Source: Nitrospira sp. (lineage in GTDB: Bacteria; Nitrospirota; Nitrospiria; Nitrospirales; UBA8639). From it: DNA of 64,000 bases. Each line of letters opens with the position of its first letter. Position 1 is the stretch's first letter. Below are positions 28,401-36,536 of the stretch, in pieces. The notes beneath the pieces are model-generated. The model searched no databases, had not been told where the DNA came from, and saw only the letters and a program-made list of their open reading frames with translations. A program made the position numbers and the translations under genes. The stretch lies in NCBI GenBank assembly GCA_024760505.1, contig CP058931.1:310001-374000 (forward strand), in the 5' to 3' direction.

Positions 28401-28556
28401 TTTTGACGAAATCTCTTTTAATTCAATGAGTAACTCTAGAACAGGCACCCGGAGACGAGGGTCCGCGAGTTGTTCATCGAGACCATGCGCCGTGGTCGCA
28501 TCAAGACGGTCGACTAATAACTCATGAAGTTCATCTTTTGGGGTAAAGGAAGACAT
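25467..28556 (-). CDS. Large VWA-domain protein with HExxH motif (NorD/CbbO-like)
   Basis: A 1029-aa cytoplasmic protein. The N-terminal about 380 residues are helical and repeat a pattern such as LGLRYFKESPMILGF, EFFRECPSIAKAI and EFFRASPSLFLEI. At residues 433-437 it has HEVGH within VMVAHEVGHVEFGTYAL, a zinc-protease-type motif. The C-terminal 200 residues are a von Willebrand A domain with the MIDAS motif D845-M-S-G-S849. NorD/CbbO proteins with this VWA domain partner with MoxR ATPases to activate metalloenzymes such as nitric oxide reductase or RuBisCO. No MoxR gene is in the window. Confidence 0.75.
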   Translation of the reverse strand: MSSFTPKDELHELLVDRLDATTAHGLDEQLADPRLRVPVLELLIELKEISSKIQGEAIWALGEVYRKRCLDCAIPWLDLGITFAQASGALGLRYFKESPMILGFLEKESNRDELLAHVLELADGSNEAAPQCAYEWFKVLPQLCGEIALPEIREWARLGMELAEWNYVLGNEFFRECPSIAKAIPLGSAKSWIGFGMKLMVQNSLGKPDYIGTLEFFRASPSLFLEIHDENVKQGVIDLGTNLADHSPEQAVVFLAKAPEVLARVSTVVWKIRILKFGLLVADRDPEATLAYFTQVPEVVVLTGKEDDSGVFDAWFGQGMEALEYSVEAGRAFFALETRQACSAVEQAMSGVSLRQVARSLKMFARALCGEDVAIEGLPEGGGSIGASHMSTSPVSGKAQVSADGKTVYLPLVMRRSETREGNRRWYTVMVAHEVGHVEFGTYALSTEVLQRVATRVQTRYHEEVPSPNRAIHTLGNLFQRYPQPEIIRDLWEIVEDGRIDFLLRHEYPGLQEDLTSLTKEAMELRTLSHGMTAREMVLDALLLLYAGFTKEEFTRPGLQEVIDEIWPIARTILHPTATVDESVELADRLYQELERRIGTLGKHNQEPEPFSNTSGVSDSGGQPEAAEHLEEAYQPLSNWGYRGILNPDHVKGGEEGEQASKGQTGGQQDQVATMRENAGGDTPSKFERRSPHQPDPSQDPKKPTFGESPMQQWFQPTFRPSDGQQGARLREGEYLYEEWDGTVRDYRPQWCRVIEQAGREGSPDFVDETFQTYGPMVRLIRRYFEAIRPEAFRRMGRQSHGEDIDLDALVNWMVDRRHGNDSSDQVYATRQKRDRQVAVAFLVDMSGSTGRQIGTRARPVIDIEKEGLLLLSEALSAIGDQYAIYGFSGQSRQSVDIHVLKDFDQRPGGRVGLKISGVTSKQQNRDGAAIRHATHRLKQQAAKVRLLILISDGKPLDDDYADEYSLEDTKMALREARLQGVHPFCITIDQAPTDYVKRMYGEIGYVVVDEVESLPMKLPKIYQRLTAR

Positions 28557-28761
28557 GTAATTGATTAATAACCGAGGGAGTTAAATGGATACAAGAAGGA
28601 TTCTTACCCAGCACAATCCCATACCGCATTGTAACCACAACTACGGCTGGGCATTATAAAAGTGGCTTCAAGGGTTGTAAACTCACCCAACTATCTTGCA
28701 GATTCCCTCTTTATACTCCCAACACCCACTTCTATCTACCTGCGTTTAGGTGTCCCGCACC

Positions 28762-29088
28762 TCATGGATGTTCAGAATTTTTCGAGGAGAGGCTTTCCGT
28801 CAGGGCTGCTGCTACGTCGGATAAGGTTTTCCCTTCAATTAAGACTCGCTTCTGTCTTGAATTAACCCCGGATTTCAGCTGCACATATTGGCGCGGAATA
28901 CCAACATGTCGTGCCAAAAATCGACACAATTCCGCATTGGCCTGACCATCTACCGGCGGAGACGCTACGCGAATCTTCAAGGCTTCCCCATGGAGCCCAA
29001 CAATCTCCGTTTTTGACGCTCGTGGCTGAATATAAATACGAATTTCTATACCTTCTGATTTTTCTATCAGGCACCTGGCCCATTCCAT
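28762..29088 (-). CDS. DUF167 (YggU) family protein
   Basis: The 108-aa product has IYIQPRASKTEIVGLHGEAL and KIRVASPPVDGQANAELCRFL, the defining DUF167 sequence. The role of the family is not established. ATG 29088 (MEWARCLIEKSEG) was chosen since sequence upstream of it, though open, does not look like family sequence. It stands alone, opposite the Bfd-like gene. Confidence 0.85.
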   Translation of the reverse strand: MEWARCLIEKSEGIEIRIYIQPRASKTEIVGLHGEALKIRVASPPVDGQANAELCRFLARHVGIPRQYVQLKSGVNSRQKRVLIEGKTLSDVAAALTESLSSKNSEHP

Positions 29089-29231
29089 GTAAAATTTCCT
29101 ATAACCGATACAAATAATTGATTTTTTTTGTGAGAGAAAACAACTGATCCGATAGAGATAAACGAAAAACAATATCACATAAATAGCAATAAAATTATAA
29201 ATTTCAATACCTTATGCCAGGCACCAAGACC

Positions 29232-29260
29232 TTGACATGAACCCAGTTGGTGAGTAAAAT
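29232..29260 (+). promoter_or_regulatory. Sigma-70 promoter of the Bfd-like gene
   Basis: TTGACA at 29232-29237 and TAAAAT at 29255-29260, separated by exactly 17 nt, a near-consensus sigma-70 promoter about 65 nt before the ATG at 29322. Confidence 0.75.
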
Positions 29261-29270
29261 ATTTTTAGAT

Positions 29271-29285
29271 TGATAACGGTTATCA
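29271..29285 (+). promoter_or_regulatory. Fur box
   Basis: A perfect palindrome, TGATAAC-G-GTTATCA, lies just downstream of the -10 element, with a further ATTTTC extending the match to the Fur consensus. A Fur dimer bound here would block transcription at the start point when iron is plentiful, which suits an iron-release ferredoxin. Confidence 0.75.
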
Positions 29286-29321
29286 TTTTCGAAAGGAAAA
29301 TCATTCAGTAACGGATCTTTT

Positions 29322-29528
29322 ATGTTTATCTGTATCTGCAAAGGTATCAAAGAATCCGATGTCCGTGAACTTGGACAAGCAGGTGTCACTTGTCCCATAA
29401 AGCTTGCGGACGCCCTCGAACTCAATGACAAACGGCAGTGCTGTGGCCGTTGCATCAAAAAGATATCAAAATTTGTCGCACTCGCTGAAGAAGAAACGTC
29501 CTGCCGACACACCCCCATGGTAACTTAG
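29322..29528 (+). CDS. Bacterioferritin-associated ferredoxin-like [2Fe-2S] protein
   Basis: This 68-aa protein begins MFICICKGIKESDVRELG and has CCGRCIKKI, giving the C-x-C and C-x2-C pairs of Bfd proteins. Bfd reduces and releases iron stored in bacterioferritin when iron is scarce. The promoter and Fur box upstream fit that role. No bacterioferritin gene lies in the window. The C-terminal tail (EETSCRHTPMVT) is short and has one more Cys. Confidence 0.88.
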   Translation: MFICICKGIKESDVRELGQAGVTCPIKLADALELNDKRQCCGRCIKKISKFVALAEEETSCRHTPMVT

Positions 29529-29769
29529 GGGTTTCGTTCCTACCACCGCATACCCGATTCCCAGCAATTCCTTCTCAGGTCTATCACCTGACTCTCCACG
29601 AGAAAAGCATTGTCCCTAAAGCTTTTGGGGGAACCAATCTTTCCATGGTCAACCTTATCCAGCCAACGTTTGCCGTATCCCAAAATGGATGAGAGGACTC
29701 GCTTTGTTGTTCTTGTCTATGGGAAGAGCAGATGGGTATTCCCGGCGGAATGATGCAGACCTCGAATTC

Positions 29770-30558
29770 TTAAAATCGCACATCAAGCGTTCCAACGCCC
29801 TGCCATCGCAACCAAATGCCGACCCCGACAAAAATCAGCATCACACTCATGACCGCGTAGTCTTGGGTCCCCAATTTCCCGGCAGCGTACAAATGCCGTG
29901 TCGCTAAGGGATGGAACCCTTTGGATTCTAAAGACATGGCCAGAAGATTTGTTTGACGAAGGGCATGCCCAATCAATGGGATCACCAGAGGCACATATTT
30001 ACGAATGCGTTGTAGAATTCCGCCCGTCGACACATCTAATCCACGTGAGCGCTGCGCTTGAACCACGCCCGCCCCTGCTCCCAACAACATCCCCACCCAC
30101 CGAAACGCAAGTGAGAAGACAAACGCTGCCCGTGAAGGCAGTCCTAATTGCTGAGAGGCTTGCGCGAGTTCTTCAACCGACATCGTCGAAAGTAGCCAAA
30201 TTCCAGCCCAGAGCATAATCAACAATCGCAAGCCCATGCCTAAGCCAACCATGACGCCTTCCCAAGTCACTCCAAGCCCATGCAAGAGGGGCACAGGTGT
30301 CACACCTTCGACAAAGAAAGGCCAGAGCGCCACGCTATAGACAAAGAGGAGAACCGTCAGCATCCACATTTTCCTCACATTGGCCCACGCACCGGACAAG
30401 GCTAACCCGCTCATGACAAATCCAAATAGTACCAGCAAGTAGGGCGGATCCGAAAAACAGAGAGCAAGCCCAAACACCCCAAGCACCGTCAGAACTTTGG
30501 TGCGTCCATCTAACCGGTGCATCCACGACTTCCCGGAAAGATACAAGGAAACAATCAT
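29770..30558 (-). CDS. ECF transporter transmembrane T component (EcfT/CbiQ)
   Basis: A 262-aa membrane protein with five or so hydrophobic segments. The coupling helices carry the typical Ala/Ser-Arg-Gly boxes, seen here as VQAQRSRGLDV and LESKGF. EcfT links the ATPases to the substrate-binding S component in energy-coupling-factor importers for vitamins or metals. It is 79 nt downstream of the fused S-A-A' gene on the same strand, so together they make a whole transporter. Confidence 0.88.
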   Translation of the reverse strand: MIVSLYLSGKSWMHRLDGRTKVLTVLGVFGLALCFSDPPYLLVLFGFVMSGLALSGAWANVRKMWMLTVLLFVYSVALWPFFVEGVTPVPLLHGLGVTWEGVMVGLGMGLRLLIMLWAGIWLLSTMSVEELAQASQQLGLPSRAAFVFSLAFRWVGMLLGAGAGVVQAQRSRGLDVSTGGILQRIRKYVPLVIPLIGHALRQTNLLAMSLESKGFHPLATRHLYAAGKLGTQDYAVMSVMLIFVGVGIWLRWQGVGTLDVRF

Positions 30559-30636
30559 CGGTCGTTACCAGCCCCTACGAATCTTACGCACCCCAAAACA
30601 CGCTCTCCATTATCTGAAAAGTATAAGCCACAAGTT

Positions 30637-33057
30637 TTAGTTTTTTGGAAAACCTGGTCTGCAGGAAGCCTTCACTTCTTCCACCGATAACAAGGTCTGT
30701 CCCCATCGTTGACTAAAGCGAGAAATGGCCGGGATCTCTAATGATGCTGATTGGATCAAGCCCGGTTCAGCAAAAACTTCCCGCGGGGTCCCATCAGCAA
30801 GAATCCTCCCACTGTGAATTAACAGACAGCGCCCGGCATAGGCGGCAACAAGCCCCATCGAATGGGTGATCATCACAATCGTATGCCCCTGTTGGTTCAA
30901 TCGACGAATCATCGCCATCATCCGGTCAGTTTCCTCAGGATCAAGCCCTGTCGTCGGCTCATCAACAATCAACACAGCCGGTCTGGTAGCCAACACGGAC
31001 GCGACCGCAATCCGCTGTCGCTCTCCTTTTCTTAGGGAAAACGGATCTAAGTTCCGGCTGCCCTCAAAGGGCAATCCCACAGCCGCCAGCGATTCTTGCA
31101 CCCGATCGACAATCTCATCGTTTGAGCAACCCATATTCTTCGCGCTGAAAGCAACCTCCTCCCAGACGGTATCCGCAAAAATTTGATGATCAGGATTCTG
31201 AAAGACTAATCCGACGCGCCTCGCCAATTCATTCATCGATGTGGTGCGGGTATCCATGCCGTCCACAACAATGGTGCCATGCGTTGGCATCAACAGGCCA
31301 TTGAGCAATCGTGCAAGCGTACTTTTTCCTGACCCATTCTGACCCAGCAAAGCCAGAAATTCTCCTGGACGGATGGTAAATGACACCTCATTCAGGACCA
31401 TCTGCTCTTCATACCGGAATGAAACATCGTCAACCTGAATCAAGGGCAAAGCCATGGTTAATTCTCTCTCCGGCAGATGACCCAAACGAAGCGTGTCATC
31501 CAGGACTGATGCCGGGGGAGACAAACGAAGATTCAATGCCTCAGCCTGGATCCAGGCTTCTTCGACAGAAATAGGCAAGTGTTCCACGCCCCATTCTTCA
31601 AAACATTCTGTCAGGGCGAAGGGTCGAAGACCATAATTCCGCATCAACCGAGGCTGTCGCAACAAGACTTCAGGTTTTCCCTCCCAGACAATTTGCTCCT
31701 GATCTAAAACCAGTACCCGATCCGCTTGCAAAAGATAGCCATCATCATGCTCCGTCATAAGCACAGTAATCCCGTCTTGTCGAAGATTACGTAAAACCTC
31801 CCGCAATTGTGCTCGCCCTGCCGGATCATAATCTGAACCGGGTTCATCTAAGACCAACAGCGCCGGTTCCTGCACGAGCACAGAAGCCATCACCAAACGT
31901 TGCCTCTGGCCACCGGACATCCTCATGGGATCACGATGGGCACAATTGCCCAACCCGATTTGACTGAGGGCATGAACCACCCGCCGTCGGACCTCGTCCG
32001 AAGAAAGCAGGGGGTCACGATATTCCAATGGGTGAAGCAGTTCCCCCTCAACAGTCGTCGCCACAAGTTGCGTATCAAAATCTTGAAACACCAGGCCGAC
32101 CCGTCCGGCCTGTTTCCACACGGGATCATCCACGGTTTTACGGCCCTTCACCCGCAATGTTCCGGAGAAAATCCCGGGGATCATGTGAGGAATGAGACCA
32201 TTACAGGCATAGCATATTGTGGATTTGCCACTTCCACTCCTGCCTAACAGGACGACGAGTTCCCCAGAAGCCAGAGAAAAGGAAACATTCCGGAGAACCG
32301 GCGCTGAACCCGAGGCATATTGGAAGGAAAGTCCACGACAGTCCACAATAGCGTCGTCGAGATGGTCATTCGCCTTCTCGCTCCCCATCGATTCATGTGA
32401 CCGCAAGGTTTTGGAAAGGTGAATATGGGAAGAATCTGATTCTCGAATATCTTCATACCGTAATCGCCACCGTTTCACCCTCGGGTAGAGAAAACCCAAT
32501 AATGGAGGACCGAGAAACAAGCCCATTACCACATTATTAAAAAAGATCGCTGGAGCGAGAATAACGAAGGGTAACAACCCCAACCACTCCACTCCCCACG
32601 CAATCATTCCGGCACAAGCAGCTGAAGCAATCACACATACCACGCCATATTCCATCATCTGCCGCCAAGATTTTCCCAAAGGCGGCTGTCCGGAGGAAAA
32701 CCACCCCAAATGCCCCCACAATACATACGGAAGATACCCAAAAATAAAATTGCCTAATAATCCAAAGAAACTTGCCGGCCCCAAGGTGCCGAAACAATCT
32801 CCGATGACATTGCCAATACCTGCACCCCAGGCCGCAGCTGGACCAAACAACAGCGATGCGACAATGGGAATAGCATTCGCCGGGCGTAATTCCACAAAAC
32901 CAGGAACAATGGGAATGCCGGCTTTAAAGGGAATAAGAATCGCCGCATAAATTGCGGCAATCTGAGCCGTCAGAACAATCTGCCTGGTATCCTGCCAGAC
33001 AGCCAGCAAGTCAGCCCACCATCTTTGTGAATCACGAGCATCTTGAGGAAGAGACAT
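30637..33057 (-). CDS. ECF transporter: S component fused to two ATPase domains
   Basis: An 806-aa fusion. Residues about 25-195 are a multi-span membrane S component (LTAQIAAIYAAILIPFKAG, RPANAIPIVASLLFGPAAAW, GNVIGDCFGTLGPASFFGL). ATPase 1 (about 230-460) has GRSGSGKSTICYA and MSGGQRQRLVMAS. ATPase 2 (about 540-780) has GQNGSGKSTLARL, a signature altered to SLRKGERQRIAVAS, and LIVDEPTTGLDPEE. With EcfT downstream it forms an importer. The S domain has some likeness to QueT and related vitamin S components, but the substrate cannot be assigned. The ATG at 33057 is used. Confidence 0.82.
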   Translation of the reverse strand: MSLPQDARDSQRWWADLLAVWQDTRQIVLTAQIAAIYAAILIPFKAGIPIVPGFVELRPANAIPIVASLLFGPAAAWGAGIGNVIGDCFGTLGPASFFGLLGNFIFGYLPYVLWGHLGWFSSGQPPLGKSWRQMMEYGVVCVIASAACAGMIAWGVEWLGLLPFVILAPAIFFNNVVMGLFLGPPLLGFLYPRVKRWRLRYEDIRESDSSHIHLSKTLRSHESMGSEKANDHLDDAIVDCRGLSFQYASGSAPVLRNVSFSLASGELVVLLGRSGSGKSTICYACNGLIPHMIPGIFSGTLRVKGRKTVDDPVWKQAGRVGLVFQDFDTQLVATTVEGELLHPLEYRDPLLSSDEVRRRVVHALSQIGLGNCAHRDPMRMSGGQRQRLVMASVLVQEPALLVLDEPGSDYDPAGRAQLREVLRNLRQDGITVLMTEHDDGYLLQADRVLVLDQEQIVWEGKPEVLLRQPRLMRNYGLRPFALTECFEEWGVEHLPISVEEAWIQAEALNLRLSPPASVLDDTLRLGHLPERELTMALPLIQVDDVSFRYEEQMVLNEVSFTIRPGEFLALLGQNGSGKSTLARLLNGLLMPTHGTIVVDGMDTRTTSMNELARRVGLVFQNPDHQIFADTVWEEVAFSAKNMGCSNDEIVDRVQESLAAVGLPFEGSRNLDPFSLRKGERQRIAVASVLATRPAVLIVDEPTTGLDPEETDRMMAMIRRLNQQGHTIVMITHSMGLVAAYAGRCLLIHSGRILADGTPREVFAEPGLIQSASLEIPAISRFSQRWGQTLLSVEEVKASCRPGFPKN

Positions 33058-33320
33058 GAATCTATGAAAAGCTCCTAAGACGGGAGATACACAGATGACT
33101 GATGAATCATGATTATTTTGCCTGTTGATCCCAATATGGCTTCCGAAGTGCCATATAAAAATAAAAAGAATAAGGCAACGCCCAAATCATGTGGACAAAA
33201 GGAGGGTAAACGCGGAACTTGAGAACGGCCAATGAGCGACCTTCCTGCGCATTTAGACGGCGAAGCGCTTCACCGCGTAGACATGAAGTCGCTCAGCGAA
33301 GGCAAGGAACGCCATTGACC

Positions 33321-34877
33321 TCATTTTTCTTCGTTCCCAATCATGAACACCATACGATGATCAGCCTCTGCATAGAGCGGACCTTCAGCTAAGGCATTCA
33401 GTAACAGATCCCTCAGGGGGATTTGATGATCCGTTCGGTGTGTGACGTGAGTCAACATGTCATAACCATCCCCGCCGTCAGCCACAAATGCGTCCGTCGC
33501 CACGGTATAGGTTTTGGAATTATCTAACGGCACACCTCCAACCAGGATGCTTCTCACACGAGATCCGACCGAAGCCTTTCCTTGATACGTGACCTGGAGA
33601 CCGGATATCTGGAGGAACCGGCCAGAATGATTCGGCCATTGGCTCACACTATGCTCTAACACTTCACGAAGCACCGCTCCCGTCACATGCAGGGTCACAA
33701 GAGCGGAATCAAAAGGCAGTACCGACAGCACATCGCCAAGTGTTACCGGACCGGGTTCCAGGCTTCGGCGAATCTGTCCGGCATTAACCAAGGCGATATC
33801 CGTGCCCAACGTGCTTCGCATACGATCGGCCAACAAATTGCCTAAATTGGCTTCTTGAGTCCTGATAACCGGTCGATCGCCCTGGAGCCGCACCGACGCC
33901 TCCCCCAACACCTGGGTGGCATGCCGGGCAAACCGCTGGCGATATTCATTCAGAAGTTGTTGGACCTTTGGCTCTACCGGAACCGCCACCGTCACTGGAA
34001 TATTAGAGGAACGCGCCTGGACCACCGATCCATCTGCAATCGTCAGATCTAATCGCCCGATTGTTCGTCCTTGACGATGTGTCTTCACATACACCGATCG
34101 GGGTCGGGTCACGGTTTCGACCGGCTCCGCCAACCCGGGAGCGTACAATCCGTCAAACCCTTCGGTATGTCCACCAATGAGCACATCCACCCCCTCAACG
34201 GTCTCCAGAATTTTCAAGTCTTCCTCACTATCTTGATGCGTGAGGGCAATGATCAGATCAACATAGCCTTCCGTTCGTAACCGCAGGGCCTCCGCTTGAA
34301 GAGAGTCTATCGGATCCACCAACGATAATGCCTTTGCCACATCCCGGTTGAAAGTGCCAGGAAAATTACTTTCCCCGACAATACCCAACACCCCGACGAC
34401 CACATTCCCCAGACGAGTGACAAACGAGCGCCGGCAAGGCAGGAGGGATCGCTCAGACTGGAGATTCGTGCATAAAATTGGGAAATCGGCCAACTCGACC
34501 AATGTACGAAGATGGTCTACTCCATAATCAAAATCATGATTGCCAGCTACCATCACGTCATAGCGGATCAGATTCATCGCCCGAATATCCGGTTCACCGC
34601 GAAACCAGGAAGACAAAGCCGTTCCAATAAGGATATCCCCGGAATCCACCAACAAAACCGGCACGCCTTCCCACCGAACTTCCTCGACAATTGTGGCCCG
34701 CCTGGCCAACCCTCCAATTTTAGTCTCCCCGGCTTGATCAAGCGGAAGCGCAACCCCGTGATGTTCACTCGAATGCAAAATCACCAAACTGTCATTCGCG
34801 TGGGCTGGATTCCCCCAGAGAATCAAGATAAGGAAGAAATTCCCCCAATACCCTGCTCTTTGTGGGATCTGTCGCAT
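33321..34877 (-). CDS. Secreted 5'-nucleotidase / metallophosphoesterase
   Basis: A signal peptide (RAGYWGNFFLILILWGNPAHA) precedes the mature protein. The metallophosphoesterase domain has ILHSSEHHG, VDSGDILIG, AGNHDFDYG and IIALTHQDSEEDLK with GGHTEG near residue 240. The 5'-nucleotidase C-terminal domain spans about 320-500 (ANLGNLLADRMR, INAGQIRRSLEPG-like VNAGQIRRSLEPG, VATDAFVADGGDGYDML). It likely removes phosphate from nucleotides in the periplasm. ATG 34877 was chosen over an in-frame GTG at 34904 so that the signal peptide has a short n-region. Confidence 0.85.
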   Translation of the reverse strand: MRQIPQRAGYWGNFFLILILWGNPAHANDSLVILHSSEHHGVALPLDQAGETKIGGLARRATIVEEVRWEGVPVLLVDSGDILIGTALSSWFRGEPDIRAMNLIRYDVMVAGNHDFDYGVDHLRTLVELADFPILCTNLQSERSLLPCRRSFVTRLGNVVVGVLGIVGESNFPGTFNRDVAKALSLVDPIDSLQAEALRLRTEGYVDLIIALTHQDSEEDLKILETVEGVDVLIGGHTEGFDGLYAPGLAEPVETVTRPRSVYVKTHRQGRTIGRLDLTIADGSVVQARSSNIPVTVAVPVEPKVQQLLNEYRQRFARHATQVLGEASVRLQGDRPVIRTQEANLGNLLADRMRSTLGTDIALVNAGQIRRSLEPGPVTLGDVLSVLPFDSALVTLHVTGAVLREVLEHSVSQWPNHSGRFLQISGLQVTYQGKASVGSRVRSILVGGVPLDNSKTYTVATDAFVADGGDGYDMLTHVTHRTDHQIPLRDLLLNALAEGPLYAEADHRMVFMIGNEEK

Positions 34878-34926
34878 AGACCGGTTCAATTCGAAACGCA
34901 ACACGGTGGGGACTCAACGTCATGCA

Positions 34927-36153
34927 TTAGGATTGCACACAACGAAACCCGATATGCGCATAAGGATAACTTTGTCGAAACCAATTTCGAAAAGACCGGC
35001 GCAAGAGCCGGCTCGCGGTATGAGGACCACCACCTTTCACCATATAATGATCCTGGTCAAAAAATCTGGCGGAATAGCCGGGGTAGGTGGGAAGGGGAGA
35101 AAAACCCTGAAAAGGATGGAAAAGAGTGGATGTCCATTCCCAGCCGTTCCCCACCATCTGAGCCACTCCAAAACCACTGTGCTCAGCAGACTTAGCCATA
35201 ACAGGAACGGGATCCCAGGATTGAGAATCAACATTCACGTGTTGAAACATTTGCGCCTCATCACCCCAAGGGAACGATCGTTCAATCCCGGCCGGAGTAC
35301 CAAAGGCTGCGCGATGAAATTGCGCCTCGGTCGGGAGGGTCATCCCGACCCAATTAGCATACGCTTGCGCCTGCCGATGCGTCACATACACCGGCCATGA
35401 TTTCGGTAATGGGATCTCTTGAAACATTGTGCGAACATACCAGGCATCCCCTCGTTTGACCCAAAAGGCCGAGGGTTCCCCACCATCCTGTACAAATCGC
35501 AAATATTGTTGGTTCGTCACTTTATACCGGCTGATTAAAAATCCAGGGACAGCCACTTCATGTTGGGCGAATTCGTTGTCCCAGCCAAACCCCTCGTCCG
35601 GCTTCATCCCCAAGGTCGCAATGCCTTCCGGGACTTCTATCATCTCATCCTTGGCCGTTTCGTCTGAGAGTGAAAAAGATGAGACGCGAGAAAAATCGGA
35701 TGGGGGGGTCTTGTGCTTCGAATCCAAATGGTGCAGTAAATAGGCGTTGGTCTCAGCATGCATCAGACGATGCTCAATCGCCATATGAACAATCCATTCT
35801 GGAACAGATGCCAACAGGCGATCCACTTCTTCACGAGCACGCGCATTATACCGGTACACCTCATTGAGCGTTGGCCAATCGGAGGGTTGGTCAAGGGGAA
35901 AGCTTCCAAGGGAAGGATCAATACCGGCTTCGAATAATTGATCAAATGATGCATGAAAGGACGGCATGCCCAGTGTCCATCGACCAATCTGATTCCAGTC
36001 AAAAGCCTCAAGATGTCCCAAATAAAAAATTAAGCGGTTCCGCTCAGGAATGGGACGCTCATACATGGCCTCGGCACGCATAAACGAAAAGAGTCTATCA
36101 GTGCGTGACCTGGCGGAATCCAATTCTCTCTGTAATTGTGGCAATTGCGACAT
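34927..36153 (-). CDS. EgtB-like protein (DinB_2 plus formylglycine-generating-enzyme-like domain)
   Basis: The 408-aa product has an N-terminal DinB-like helical domain with FYLGHLEAFDWNQIG and MAIEHRLMHAET, giving the three His that bind iron in EgtB sulfoxide synthases. A C-terminal FGE-sulfatase/C-type-lectin fold follows (VTNQQYLRFVQDGGEPSAFW, PTEAQFHRAAFGTP, GNGWEWTSTLFHPF, GGGPHTASRLLRRSFRNWF). EgtB joins cysteine or glutamylcysteine to trimethylhistidine. No EgtD methyltransferase is adjacent, so a related substrate is possible. A GAGGAG ribosome binding site precedes the ATG. Confidence 0.8.
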   Translation of the reverse strand: MSQLPQLQRELDSARSRTDRLFSFMRAEAMYERPIPERNRLIFYLGHLEAFDWNQIGRWTLGMPSFHASFDQLFEAGIDPSLGSFPLDQPSDWPTLNEVYRYNARAREEVDRLLASVPEWIVHMAIEHRLMHAETNAYLLHHLDSKHKTPPSDFSRVSSFSLSDETAKDEMIEVPEGIATLGMKPDEGFGWDNEFAQHEVAVPGFLISRYKVTNQQYLRFVQDGGEPSAFWVKRGDAWYVRTMFQEIPLPKSWPVYVTHRQAQAYANWVGMTLPTEAQFHRAAFGTPAGIERSFPWGDEAQMFQHVNVDSQSWDPVPVMAKSAEHSGFGVAQMVGNGWEWTSTLFHPFQGFSPLPTYPGYSARFFDQDHYMVKGGGPHTASRLLRRSFRNWFRQSYPYAHIGFRCVQS

Positions 36154-36477
36154 CGCGCCTCCTCAGCCAACATCCAGCTAATAATGTCCCAGCAAACTAC
36201 TTTCACAAGATTCTTTGACTCTCCGGCCTAACTATACCAACTCGCCTCCCCCTAGAAAAGTTCAATGAACGGAAGTCAGAATTTCAAACAAACGGGAAAA
36301 ATTCCTTCATTGACAAGAATAGCGACAAGGCTTGCCCAAAAGTAAATGATGATGGTTCCACCATCTAAAGCCTGTTTTGTTCATTGGAAAAGGGGCACCT
36401 TAGCCGTCCGGATGATCATTTCCGGTGACCCTCTTGTCCCCTCAAGACCCGGTCAACTAGGCCAACACGCAAAAAAA
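36154..36477. other. Spacer upstream of the EgtB-like gene and downstream of nxrB1
   Basis: About 320 bp without a gene. It should hold the promoter of the EgtB-like gene, but no clear -35/-10 pair was seen. Confidence 0.4.
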
Positions 36478-36510
36478 AGAGCAGGGGGCGACGCATGTCG
36501 CCCCCTGCTC
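36471..36510 (-). terminator. Intrinsic terminator after nxrB1
   Basis: A perfect 14-bp stem, GAGCAGGGGGCGAC (36479-36492) and its complement (36497-36510), with loop GCAT, is followed on the minus strand by eight Us. It ends the nxrA1-receiver-nxrB1 transcript 26 nt after the nxrB1 stop. nxrB2 lacks an equivalent. Confidence 0.9.
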
Positions 36511-36536
36511 TTCGGGTTCCCCTCTGGGCTACCTGC

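Noticed and set aside
33058..33320. Cobalamin or preQ1 riboswitch before the ECF transporter gene
   Set aside because: No conserved riboswitch core was recognisable by eye. A hairpin (ATATGGC..GCCATAT) exists near 33135-33160 but lacks a U-run on the minus strand.
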